From Morinoia aosen (taxonomy: Eukaryota; Arthropoda; Malacostraca; Amphipoda; Talitridae): a stretch of 64,000 bases of DNA. The notes below the pieces were generated by a model. It was not told the DNA's origin and did no database searches. It saw only the letters and a list, made by a program, of their open reading frames with translations. Below are positions 47,882 to 58,190 of the stretch, in pieces; position 1 is the stretch's first letter; the number at the start of each line of letters is the position of its first letter. The stretch spans positions 18,370,001-18,434,000 of the forward strand of contig CM059563.1 of NCBI GenBank assembly GCA_030386875.1. Reading direction: 5' to 3'. Position numbers and translations under genes: made by a program.

Positions 47882-49469
47882 TTATTCTAAAAAATCATCA
47901 CTCTCAGGAGCTGCAGCGTAATACGCTTCTCCCCTTCCGCGGCCTCTACCGCGTGAATGACATTCACGAGCAACGTGCCCTAACTTACCACACCTATAGC
48001 AAGTAGTACCTCGGAAACTCGGTTTACCCTGACCTCGCTGTTTCACACACATCTTTTGTACGTGACCAGGGGTATTACATAGTGAGCAGAAGGGCTGTTG
48101 TTGTTTTGTCCGTTCACTAGTAATCTGTTGTGGATTCTCCACGAACGCCTCGTTACACTCTATTGGACCTAAAGCTCTATCGCCAATATAGGCATGCTGT
48201 CTTCCCCGCGAAAACCTCGCAGGTCTCATACCTGGTCGTAGAAATGGTCTCCGTCCCTGAAAACGTCGATTTATGTGTTGTGAGTTATAGAAAACGTCGG
48301 AAAACGATTCCTGCTCGTCACACACGGTCTCGTCAGGCACGGCCACTAGGTAAGTGTCTCTAGTCGGGTACGAGTACTGTGCACTAGGCTTGTGCGCAGT
48401 GATTGGTTTACTTTCAGGATGACTCCGCACAGCGGAGACAATACAAGCTAATAGCTCTTCAGACGTTAAAAATGGCCTCGAAAAGATTTTTTTGGAAAAA
48501 TTTTCCTTCAACAATGGAGCTAAAATTGCTGTAGCTAAACTGAAAACAACCAAATCTCCTGCAAACTTGTTTAATTCATTTGCATTCGCACTAGCAACGA
48601 CAAAGGGATGTCTTTGTAACGCTACGTCTGGACTAGTTAAAATATGGTCGCTCAATTTCCGGATCTTAGCCAACGCAGTCACTAATTGAGCAGCTAATCC
48701 TTCATTTCGCAAGAGCCGGAGCTGATTTAAATCACAAGCTAGCGCATGTACGGATCACTCGCTCTTTGAGATATAAATATCTCCCAGAATCTCCACAACC
48801 TGGTCGAAAGAATAGTAAACATCAGGATGCACTAGTTTAGTAACTACACCGTTGAAATCACCTACACTTTTGTGTGCGCTTCGTACGAGCAATTCCTTCT
48901 TAGCTGCGTCGGACGTGATGTCGGGAAGTTAAGACATGTACGCCGTTAGGTTCGCAACGTGAGTACGAAATGTTTTAGTTTCACAAAACTCTGGATCTTC
49001 CCTGCGTTTTCGGCCTCGAAACAACGGTAGTTCAGCGCTTGACAGTATGGTACTACCCCTTTGCATAGTACTTATTGGACGATTCTTAGGGAATCTTATG
49101 CGTAAAATAAACAGAAGAACCAAAGTGCATATATACATTTTAATTAAAAGCATACGTTTCGGAATACATCAATTCCATCTTCAGTGCTGAAACAAAGTAA
49201 AATACTGTTAATACATACCTTTGCAACGTCGTGGTTACTCCACCACTAGCAGTATGACCACTAGTAGTAGTCATTGTAGTTTGACTCGGTGTACTGAACG
49301 TTACAGTTTGAGTTGTCATGACGTTAGACACAACTGTGGTAGGCACCGGTCCTGACATAACTGTCGTAATAGGAATCGTAGTACTAAATCTCGGCACTGA
49401 TACACGCCCGCTACAAGTCGTAGTTGCAGCAGAACGAATAAACTCACTCTCGGAATCAGAGTCAGACAT
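47882..49469 (-). pseudogene. Gag-like protein with two CCHC zinc knuckles, interrupted
   Basis: Read right to left, the frame starts at 49469 with the acidic MSDSDSESEF, then a Ser/Thr-rich region. An interruption at 49066-49217 follows, then a retrotransposon-gag-like alpha-helical region (around EDPEFCETKTFRTHVANL), in-frame stops at 48931-48929 (TAA) and 48757-48755 (TGA), and an intact 276-codon end (48712-47882). In that last part the zinc knuckles C-X2-C-X4-H-X4-C are at residues 209-222 and 238-251, followed by an RGRGRGRG tail and an acidic end. Without the interruption all parts share one frame of about 475 codons. Gag proteins package the element's RNA; CCHC knuckles bind nucleic acid. 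The two stops make this copy inactive. A cellular CCHC protein is less likely given the terminal repeats around it. Confidence 0.82.
49058..49225 (-). other. 152-bp insert or intron within the gag frame
   Basis: The interruption is bounded by an 8-base direct repeat (minus strand TGCAAAGG, at 49058-49065 and 49218-49225). It also obeys GT...AG, starting GTATGT. Removing it restores the gag frame exactly (LQ-R-GSTILS). Inside is CACTGAAGATGGAATTGATG, then CCGAAACG, like the 3' end of some retroelements. A small insertion with target duplication or a true intron are both possible. Confidence 0.6.
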
Positions 49470-50118
49470 CGCATGCCACAACAAGAAAAAGTGTTACACC
49501 CCCAAAATGTCACCTCACAAAAATAAAAATAATGATAGGTTAGAAATCCATATCAAAAATTAGGTCATTATTTAAACACTAAAACCATCCTACTGACACA
49601 GAAATTAACACTAGCCAAATCGATCAACAAATAGAAGAAAGTGCTATGAAATCTGAACAAGAATGAAACTATACCGATCACAAAGATTGGAAAGTGACTC
49701 GGAGCACAGCTGCAGAGAATCCGACCTTGAGACAAAAAAAAACAAACTCTGAAAATGTTCGGTACTCAACTCAGGTCTTAGCAGCACGCACAGCCGCTGC
49801 AGCCCAGTTGACGACACAGCTGATGCCAAGGTCACACGCTGTAGCGCTTGGAGACGGTCGAGCAGCAACGCTTGCACTTGACTGAACGCGCAGAGGCTAT
49901 GTTCGTTCGAAGTCCCACACTTCACGTTACCAACAACGCTCACTGTTCAATAAATCTTTTATACCAACACTGTTCAAGATTTACTGTGCAATACGCAACA
50001 CGGTACCACATACACCTCGCACTACGTCGCCGTAGATGTTGGATCACTGGCGTCGCATGTAGAAAGTCCAACCACACTTGCACTGATGAAACGAACCTCG
50101 CAGACTGCCACGGCACTC

Positions 50119-50280
50119 CTACTGCCCATCTCGGTGGAAGTTGACGCAGAGTATAACGTTGAAGAATTTGCCTTCCTTGCGCAAAGACAGATTTAACTTG
50201 TAGGCCTCACCAAGTGGGACGTAGAACTCCAGATCGTACGGATCCCGCAGCCGTTCTTCTGAAACGTCGCAGGACAAAGC
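50119..50280 (-). pseudogene. Possible coding remnant near the right end of the gag-bearing element
   Basis: A short frame on the minus strand reads SEERLRDPYDLEFYVPLG and KEGKFFNVILCVNFHRDGQ before a stop at 50121-50119. The composition is protein-like, but there is no start in frame and no family is recognised. It could be a leader protein or a chance frame. Confidence 0.3.
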
Positions 50281-50670
50281 GGAACACGTTAGGATACGCT
50301 TCGCGGACTTCCCTTCCGGTGATGGACCCGTTCTCCATAGTATATCGTCGTTATTGCAAAACTGATCCTCTTGTCACTGAGAGATGCGCAGACCGTCTTT
50401 CTTAGAAGTTACAATCATTCTCGTCACCAGACGGTCCTCACCGACGGACTCTTTCTATCGTTGTAGTTATCAGTTATCTTCTCCGTCGGTCGTGTTAAGG
50501 TGCTGAAGTCACTGGCACTTCGTTTCAAACTTCCGTAGGTTTCTCGTCGAATGCGAAATCTTCTTGACCCCTCAAAGTATAGCTTCTGAACTACGTGGGT
50601 CTGTCAATTTCCTGGCCACCAGTGTCAAGGCCAAAGGGTATTGAAAGTCCGGGAGAGCTTCTGAGTATAC

Positions 50671-50832
50671 TTGGGTAGAGAGGTACACACGACCAAATGC
50701 GACTTTACCAGCCGGGCGGCACATCCATATATACCTTCTCGATTTTGCTGACCACGCATACGCAATGCGACAACCCACGAGGGCGTTGCACTGGCATACG
50801 TACTAACCTACGTACGCAAAACTGCGCACACA
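50671..50832 (-). repeat. Right terminal inverted repeat of the gag-bearing element
   Basis: This is the mirror image of 47702-47860, with GCCGCCCGG in place of GCCCGG. It lies upstream of the gag frame, so its TATATATGGA (minus strand, near 50726-50735) could drive gag transcription. Confidence 0.93.
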
Positions 50833-50884
50833 ATTCTGCTGGTAGTCGTTAACGTAGAATTACATTTCAAAAACAATTAGGCTG

Positions 50885-51110
50885 GGATTTTTTCCAGAAA
50901 AGCCCCGCCACTAGTGCAACACACGAGTTCGCCTACTTGTAACTTTCGAAATAATGCACCTATCGACTTCAAACTGTATTGAAACAAGGTTAAAGCATTT
51001 TTTCATTTGCGAGTAATTTGAAGTTGATAGGTGCATAATTTCAAAAGAAAGTTACAAGTAGGTGAACTTACGTGTAGCATTAGTGGCGGCGCTTACCTGG
51101 AAAAGATCCT
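50885..51110. mobile_element. Foldback MITE, ~90-bp inverted ends
   Basis: The left arm has CGCCACTAGTGCAACACACG and CCTACTTGTAACTTTC; both recur inverted at 51020-51110. The loop is only about 45 bases. Related arm sequence (GAGTAATTTGAAGTCAATGA) is seen singly near 34015 and 33640. It lies 50 bases from the gag-bearing element. Confidence 0.85.
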
Positions 51111-52239
51111 TAGGTTGTTCCTCTGACTTGAAAGGGAAAAAATTCTTCGATTGCAGCAAGAACGATGTTTGCCAACAGTACTCGAGATGAACTACTCTGT
51201 ATATAAAAATTAGAGATTTCTAAGTTTTTTGAGTCAGAGAAGCTGTATTGCACCAAGCGATGAGTTTATGGCAATTACTCTGTAGCAACCTTGTGAGTCA
51301 CAATATTTCAGAGACTACACTTTACTTGCTAGCTTTCATGTGGTAAGGTTCGCAAATAACGTTCGTCATCATTAGGGTGTATCTTGAGAATGCGTCTGTG
51401 ACAAGTTTCACTAAAAGCTGCAAAATCAGCAATGCTTAGTACGTGATTCTGCGTCAAGTTTGTGTTAAATGAGTGTCATCTTTCTTTTTTTTCTAACTCC
51501 TTCTAATAAAGGAGAGAAATGCTGGAATATATGCTAATACACACTGATATAGCATAAAAATTAGTTGTTACAAGAATCTAAATTACGCAAGTTGATTTTA
51601 TCTTTTCATAAATTGAAAGATATACTGAGAGATGACATTTGTCGAGGTAGAACGTCTTATTTTTAACTGCACTAAAGTATAACAACTTAATTGCGAGAAG
51701 ACTTGAATGATGTCTTTCAATTACTGAGTATTTTTTTCAGACAGTGTTTATCTTAGAATATTTAACTTCCTTATAAACTATTTCTTACATTTAAGTACAA
51801 TACGTTTGGCCATCTCTTTGAGAACAAAAACAACGTGAAACATCCTTGCAGACAGGTGTGATTGAGCGTAAAAACGAGTGGCTTAGGAGCTGAACTGGGA
51901 CTGAAAGTAAACTTTTCTATTTAGTAGAAGTTTATTTACAACTCACATTAAGGATAAAATTCTTTTTGAGATTTTTTTTTAACTTTTAAGCGTAAATCGA
52001 GGGTGAAAGTAAGTGAAGTGGAAACACATGGGTAGACAAATTTTAGCCTGGCTTACTGGTCATCTCCCCTTTCTCTAATCACCAGAACAGCTTTGCATAC
52101 TTAGATATTAATGTACCGCGAGGAATTTTAACTCGGAGCGAAAAACATCGGACCAGGCCTTTGTTTCGACATACTAGGTATTCTCGCTAATGCTCTAACA
52201 TTAAACAGAACAATGCCATTCAGTTTATTTCCTGTGTAT
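51111..52239. other. No gene recognised
   Basis: AT-rich, no coding frame of note. Confidence 0.5.
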
Positions 52240-52610
52240 AAAAAAAACCGTTTATTTCCAAGTTTCCACATGAGATACATGCCAACATATTGGCTTTTAA
52301 AAGTTTCTTAATATAAGACGTCCTAAAACAAAAGTTCCATACGAGGAGTATTAATTGACAAACCATCCGAGGTGTACAAATAGATAAGCCATACGAGGCA
52401 TAATAATAGACAAACTATACAAAAAAAAACAAAAAACCGTTTATTTCCAAGTTGTCACATGAGATACATATGCCAACATATTGGCTTTTAAAAGTTCCTT
52501 AATATAAGACGTCCTAAAACAAAAGATCCATACGAGGAGTATTAATTGACAAACCATCCGAGGTGTAAAAATAGATAAGCCATACGAGGCATAATAATCG
52601 ACAAACTATA
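52240..52610 (-). repeat. Duplicated ~187-bp unit: retroelement tail plus short repeats
   Basis: Two near-identical units at about 52240-52425 and 52427-52610. On the minus strand each holds several ~28-30-bp repeats, then GGACGTCTTATATTAAG, CCAATATGTTGGCATATG and CTTGGAAATAAACGG with an A/T-rich end. Confidence 0.85.
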
Positions 52611-52965
52611 TGAGGTGTGCTAATAGATAAACTATCAGAGGTGTACAAATAGATAGACCATACGAGGCATATTAAGACATAATATACGAGGCGTACTATA
52701 ATAGACAAACCACACGTGGTGTGCTAATAGTCTAACAAAGTTCCATACGAGGAATACTAATTGACAAACCATACGAGGTGTACAAATAGATAAGCCGTAC
52801 GAGGCATAATAATAGACAAACTATACGAGATGTAATATTAGACAATACTATCATAGGTGTACAGATAGATAGACCATACGAGGCATACTAATAGAAAAAA
52901 TATACGAGGCGTACTAATAGACAAACCATACGGGTCGTGCTAATAGTTTAACTCTGTCAAGGGTA
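52340..52965. repeat. ~28-30-bp minisatellite, about 20 copies with one interruption
   Basis: The unit is CATACGAGGCATACTAATAG plus ACAAAC, with GTGTACAAATAGATAGAC-type variants. Part of it belongs to the duplicated units above. A short stretch of the same repeat recurs at 54822-54918, after a (TA)n run. Confidence 0.9.
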
Positions 52966-53539
52966 GTTAAATGAGAAATGAGAAATATTATCTCTTGGAT
53001 ATTTTATATTCCAAGAGATTCCGGTACAGCGCTTCTTGCCTTTTTCCTACTTCGATAATTTCAACTAAGAACTTGGCAGTTTCGAAGAATTCTTTAGTAT
53101 TTTTCGAATTATTTATAAGATCATCGAAGTAGGAAAAATACAAAAAAACGCTACACCGTACTAGATTGAAACAACACCGTAAATGACAATCAAGTATTGA
53201 GAAAAGATAGTCTCGAAATAATTTGTAAAGAACATCGCGCAACACAGCACGCACATCTAGGAATGCGTAAACATACTTGCACTCAAAATTGAAATGCATG
53301 GCTTGTTCGGCATACAAATATAGAGATAATTTTTGCACGAGTGCTTTATTTCCTTTGTCTGTTTATACTTTTTAATTTCTTCTGTTCACAGAAATGCCCT
53401 TCGGGGTCGTGATAGATCGATTTATAAATCATAAAGCAAGCGCAATCAATTTGTTTATTTCTGAAATTTGGTGCAGTGTTAACTGATCGCAGAGCTTTAG
53501 GTAAAATGTAATGTGTCTTGAGGTTTTGCTTTTTTATGC

Positions 53540-54730
53540 AAAAAGTAGAAATAGAAACCGATATATGTACATGTGCGCATATATGTGTGCGAAACGTGTG
53601 CATGTTTACACTGATACATAAACATTTATGTTTGCGTGCGCACACGTACATACTCACGCACACACCAACACTCATATTCATATATATACGTATTGAAAAC
53701 GAATATAAGAAAAATGCTAATAGACATGAAAAATAATCTTACTCTTTCAATATTTAAAATGACAGCCCAAGCTCTGATGAATCGTAAGAAATAACCTGAG
53801 GAAAGATAAGGAATAGAAAAGGACTTCGAAAAACGTATAAATGGAATGGTTTTTTAATTTCCTAAAGGAAATTTTAAGAAAACTCAAGTTACCGCTGAGG
53901 AACAACAAAAAAAAAAAAAAAAAAAACATATATCTTCAATATATCATATATATCATATCTTCTCGATATTCTCTGCAACATCATGCGGACATGGGTACAT
54001 GGGATAAAATGGAGATACAGTGTAGGCCAGTTACCACTCATGATTGACAAATATCTACAAAATTTTGGCAGAAATGCGCAAACAAACATGTACTCAACAT
54101 CAAAATTTGCTTGTACAACATACGGACAGAAAGGTAATTTTACCACGATTCATACGCTCAAATTACGATTAATTTTATTAATTGTATTTGTCATTAATCC
54201 GATTCACAGAGACGTCCTCTGGAGTAAGTGGGAGATCTATTTTTGAATCATTTCGCTAGTGCAATAAAATTTATTAACCGGATGGTTTTTGTGTAAAGAA
54301 ATGAAATAGAAACATGTATATCTATTTATGTAGATATATATATACCTATATACGTACACACACATATTAATATATGTACTTATTGAGAATGAAATATAAG
54401 AAAAAAATACAAATATAAAATAAGAGGATAGAAACAACCTACCATCTATTACACCGATAATGACAGTTGAGCTCATTGTAATCCTAAGAAATTATTCGAA
54501 AAAAAAATAACTAAAAGGAAAAGATGACTTCGGAAAACGTAAAATGAACTGGTTTTTAGTTTCTTCAGAGAAATTTTTAAGAAAACTCAGGTTACAGTCA
54601 AGAAACAACACAACTCTTCAGCATTATACAGACATGTGTACATGGGATAAAATGGAGTAACTTTGTGGCCGGATATCACATTTGAGTGGAGAATATTTAC
54701 ATAATTTGGCACATATAGGTAGATTAAGCA
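53540..54730. repeat. Diverged direct duplication, ~0.7-kb period
   Basis: The segment at about 53640-54090 is repeated at 54330-54730. Shared landmarks are CATATATATACGTATTGA/TATATGTACTTATTGA, GAATATAAGAAAAA, GGACTTCG/GACTTCGG..AAACGTA, TTAAGAAAACTCA.GTTAC and GGGTACATGGGATAAAATGG/GTGTACATGGGATAAAATGG. No gene is seen in either copy. Confidence 0.8.
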
Positions 54731-54821
54731 ATGGTCCAAAGTGATAATTTTGATAACACAAATTAACAGTTTTTTTCGATTTTAAAGTTTAGTGCTGGTG
54801 TATATATATATATATATACGA

Positions 54822-54918
54822 GGTGTGCTAATAGATAAACTATCAAAGGTGTACAAATAGATAGACCATACGAGGCATATTAATAGACATAATATACGAG
54901 GCGTATTAATAGACTCAT
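54822..54918. repeat. Outlying copies of the 52.3-kb minisatellite
   Basis: Four units of the TACGAGGCGTATTAATAGAC type follow a TATATATATATATATA run. They indicate that this short repeat moves or was duplicated with its flanks. Confidence 0.85.
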
Positions 54919-55259
54919 CTAAAGTAATTACTCGGAGGTCGTCCTACATCCTTTCTGAGGAAAATCAACCATGAAATCTTCACTGGGAATGCCCGTTCTA
55001 ATTCTTATGAACTTTTCTGGCACATTAAAATCCTTTTCCGCGGCAGCGACTGGGACTTTGAGCGGTATACCGACGTCGAAAACATTGTGTTAGCGTAAAG
55101 TCTGGTACACGAGATGGCATGATAGGTCGTTACAAAGGCCCCGACACTGTCGGCCCTCAATTTCAAGTTCAAGTCCAAAGTGCAAGCTCAAGGACGTGCA
55201 CTGAATTCCTTGTGTTTATATTGTGAGTTTTGCGGAGGGTATAGTAGAATGGAAGTGAT

Positions 55260-55435
55260 CTTGAAAAGCTGGATGTAATACAAAATAAGCTAGGACGTTT
55301 AGCATTGGGTGCTCCAAAATAGACAGCTACAGAAGCTATTAGAGGTGACCTAGGGTGGAGCCTATTTTCTGAAAGAATGATGAAAGCGGTGCTGAATTAT
55401 AAGGTGAGAATTGAAAGAATGCAGAACAGCAGGTG
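55260..55435 (+). pseudogene. Non-LTR retrotransposon (LINE) reverse-transcriptase ORF remnant
   Basis: The frame reads LEKLDVIQNKLGRLALGAPK, a stop (TAG at 55320), then TATEAIRGDLGWSLFSERMM and KAVLNYKVRIERM. This matches the conserved segment downstream of the polymerase domain in arthropod LINE ORF2 proteins (VQN..GR.ALGA, EAIRG..GW). The stop probably replaces a Trp codon. The 5' side is frameshifted and the 3' side runs into the assembly gap. Confidence 0.75.
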
Positions 55436-55935
55436 NNNNNNNNNNNNNNNNNNNNNNNNNNNNNNNNNNNNNNNNNNNNNNNNNNNNNNNNNNNNNNNNN
55501 NNNNNNNNNNNNNNNNNNNNNNNNNNNNNNNNNNNNNNNNNNNNNNNNNNNNNNNNNNNNNNNNNNNNNNNNNNNNNNNNNNNNNNNNNNNNNNNNNNNN
55601 NNNNNNNNNNNNNNNNNNNNNNNNNNNNNNNNNNNNNNNNNNNNNNNNNNNNNNNNNNNNNNNNNNNNNNNNNNNNNNNNNNNNNNNNNNNNNNNNNNNN
55701 NNNNNNNNNNNNNNNNNNNNNNNNNNNNNNNNNNNNNNNNNNNNNNNNNNNNNNNNNNNNNNNNNNNNNNNNNNNNNNNNNNNNNNNNNNNNNNNNNNNN
55801 NNNNNNNNNNNNNNNNNNNNNNNNNNNNNNNNNNNNNNNNNNNNNNNNNNNNNNNNNNNNNNNNNNNNNNNNNNNNNNNNNNNNNNNNNNNNNNNNNNNN
55901 NNNNNNNNNNNNNNNNNNNNNNNNNNNNNNNNNNN
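55436..55935. other. Assembly gap, 500 N
   Basis: Exactly 500 N, a conventional scaffold spacer rather than a measured length. Frames drawn across it are meaningless. Confidence 1.
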
Positions 55936-56774
55936 GTGCCGTGACATTCACACCCAGCCTTACTTTTCCGTGGGCACCTATGATTTCGGCCGCAATTGTA
56001 TAGTCTCTGCAATGGGCGGCTAAATTCATAGATGCTTGGGTCAAAAAGTTAGCTTATTTAAGTTTGCACGAGCAGCAAAACAGTCATTTCAATCAAAATA
56101 ACGCCAGTGTTTTCAACACGCTGGTCGTGATGTGAGCCGCCGGTTTTTTTAGTTTATTACAAAGAGAATATAATTTTGAGAGCTTGTTAGTTTTTCAGTT
56201 TATTGCAAAGAGAATTTGATTTCGCAAACAGAGGAAATTTGCTGAATGCTGCTGACCGACCAGTAGTCACGAACTCAGTTTTCATAAATACTTAATCGAA
56301 AATAAATGAAGGCACGATCCAGTTAATATTCGCTATTTTTAAAATTGCTCACCACAAGTGACTTTAAATTTGAGTTGAATACTGAACTTCAGTTTCACCC
56401 ATCGCGGTGAGCGCGTTGAATACTGAGTGCAACGCGTGAGGAGGGGATGCCCGTATGACAGATGCAGGTTAATTAACGAGGGCACTACACATAGCATGTA
56501 GTTCACTGGTTCATCAGGGTTCGTTAAGTTAGTGATGCGACTGTTTAAATTGTTATCATGGTGCTCCTTTTGAACAGTTCACTCATTAAAGTGTGCTCCT
56601 TCAGAATGGGGTATGATATTATTGGAATTATCTATGAAATTGTGTTTTGACGGTTCGCTGTGTTGTGTGGACCCACGAGATGGTTGTTGTTACTTGAAAT
56701 AAACAAGATATCAAGGCATAAATAATCGTCACTTCGAGCTATAAAATTATAGATCACTTTCGTCTTCAGTTCAT
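55936..56774. other. No gene recognised
   Basis: The sequence right of the gap does not visibly continue the LINE frame. An early pair of the 46-bp repeat (GTTTATTACAAAGAGAATAT) is present at 56150-56230. Confidence 0.45.
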
Positions 56775-57015
56775 TAAAAATATTCAAAATTGGTCTGTCT
56801 GAACCAATCTTTTGAAAACTGGTCAGTCTTTAAGTTTATTACAAAGAGAATATAATTCTACAAGCTGGTCAATCTTTCATTTTATTACGAAGAGAGTAAA
56901 ATTTTGAAAACTGGTCTGTCTTTAAGTTTATTACAAAATGAATATAATTTTGAGAACTGGTCGACTTATCAGTTTATTACGAAGATAATTTAATTTCGCA
57001 AACTGGTCAGTCTAA
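56775..57015. repeat. ~46-bp tandem repeat, about 5 copies
   Basis: Units AACTGGTCAGTCTTTAAGTT followed by TATTACAAAGAGAATATAATTTTG repeat with modest divergence. Two further copies lie at 56150-56230. Confidence 0.88.
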
Positions 57016-57514
57016 AGCAATTCCCCAAGGATTTACTCTGCTCTGTAACATACTCAGGGCCAGAATTTCCGGCTATTTACATCATTAATATAATTGTAGT
57101 GATACAGCCGGCAGGGCATGGCCTCCCGTAAACTTGGCAGCGTACAGTTATTTCTGGGGAAAAAATCTCGACAGCAGCGTAGACTTAGAAAAAATTTTAG
57201 TGATTGGGAGAAAAACTCGGCGCAATGCGAAGTCAAAACATAGAAAAACTTTCGCTGCTAGATGTGCAGCTACGAAGACCTAAATTTTTTGAAAATCTAG
57301 CCTCTGGCCGGAATATTTTTTGGCAATCACGTTTTGGCAAGAACATGTGCAAGAACATGTGTGCATAACAGGGAATCTATTCTTGCAGTGGATTCCATTT
57401 GATGTATTCACCTTTTTGGAAATGCTTCCGTTGTACAGCAAGCATAGGTTACTGCCACGTCAACATAGACATGTTGGGACGTGGAATGATAAAAATTGAG
57501 CAGATGGTCGGTTT

Positions 57515-58190
57515 GTTTGCAAAATGAGACTGCCTAGGACAATAGCTCACGCGTATGTTCATCATAATGAGCCATTAAAATGATACTGTCTAGAACAATC
57601 TCACACACCTCTGCTCATCATTGTGAGCCATTAAACTCATATTGCCTAGGACAATTTAACTCACGTATGCTCATCATTGTGAGCCATTAGAATCATACTG
57701 CCTAGGACAATCTAACTCACGTATGCTCATCATTGTGAGCCATTAAAACAATATTGCCTAGGACAATCTAACTCACGTATGCTCATCATTGTGAGCCATT
57801 AGAATCATACTGCCTAGGACAATCTAACTCACGTATGCTCATCATTGTGAGCCATTAGAATCATACTGCCTAGGACAATCTAACTCACGTATGCTCATCA
57901 TTGTGAGCCATTAAAACAATATTGCCTAGGACAATCTAACTCACGTATGCTCATCATTGTGAGCCATTAGAATCATACTGCCTAGGACAATCTAACTCAC
58001 GTATGCTCATCATTGTGAGCCATTAAAACAATATTGCCTAGGACAATCTAACTCACGTATGCTCATCATTGTGAGCCATTAAAATCATATTGCCTAGGAC
58101 AATCTAACTCACGTATGCTCATCATTGTGAGCCATTAGAATCATACTGCCTAGGACAATCTAACTCACGTATGCTCATCATTGTAAACCA
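57515..58190. repeat. 56-bp minisatellite, about 12 copies, two interleaved variants
   Basis: The unit is TGCCTAGGACAATCTAACTC, ACGTATGCTCATCATTGTGA, GCCATTAGAATCATAC. Variants AGAATCATAC (B) and AAAACAATAT (A) follow the order B A B B A B A, then a mixed unit and B. The left copies are the most diverged. A stray TATTGCCTAGGACAATTCAG occurs at about 58697. Confidence 0.95.

Larger units (their letters stand above)
47702..50832 (-). mobile_element. 3.1-kb gag-bearing element with terminal inverted repeats and 4-bp target duplication
   Basis: The ends are inverted copies, 47702-47860 (159 bp) and 50671-50832 (162 bp), differing by a few substitutions and one 3-base indel. Both begin TGTGTGCGCAGTTTTGCGTA reading inward. 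ATTC stands directly outside both ends (47698-47701 and 50833-50836), which shows integration as one unit by a DDE-type enzyme. Each end contains a TATATATGGA promoter-like motif pointing inward. The minus strand carries a gag-like protein with two CCHC knuckles. No reverse transcriptase, integrase or other transposase is recognised, so it is probably non-autonomous. Direct LTRs would not give inverted ends. DIRS elements have inverted ends but make no target duplication. Ginger-type DNA transposons have inverted ends and 4-bp duplications but carry a gypsy-like integrase. Confidence 0.85.

Noticed and set aside
47702..50832. Ordinary LTR retrotransposon
   Set aside because: The terminal repeats are inverted, not direct, yet they sit exactly inside a 4-bp target duplication.
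55339..56044. Long frames of about 180-220 codons
   Set aside because: They consist almost entirely of the N gap.
57515..58190. CRISPR-like array
   Set aside because: The repeats are directly contiguous with no unique spacers, and the DNA is eukaryotic.
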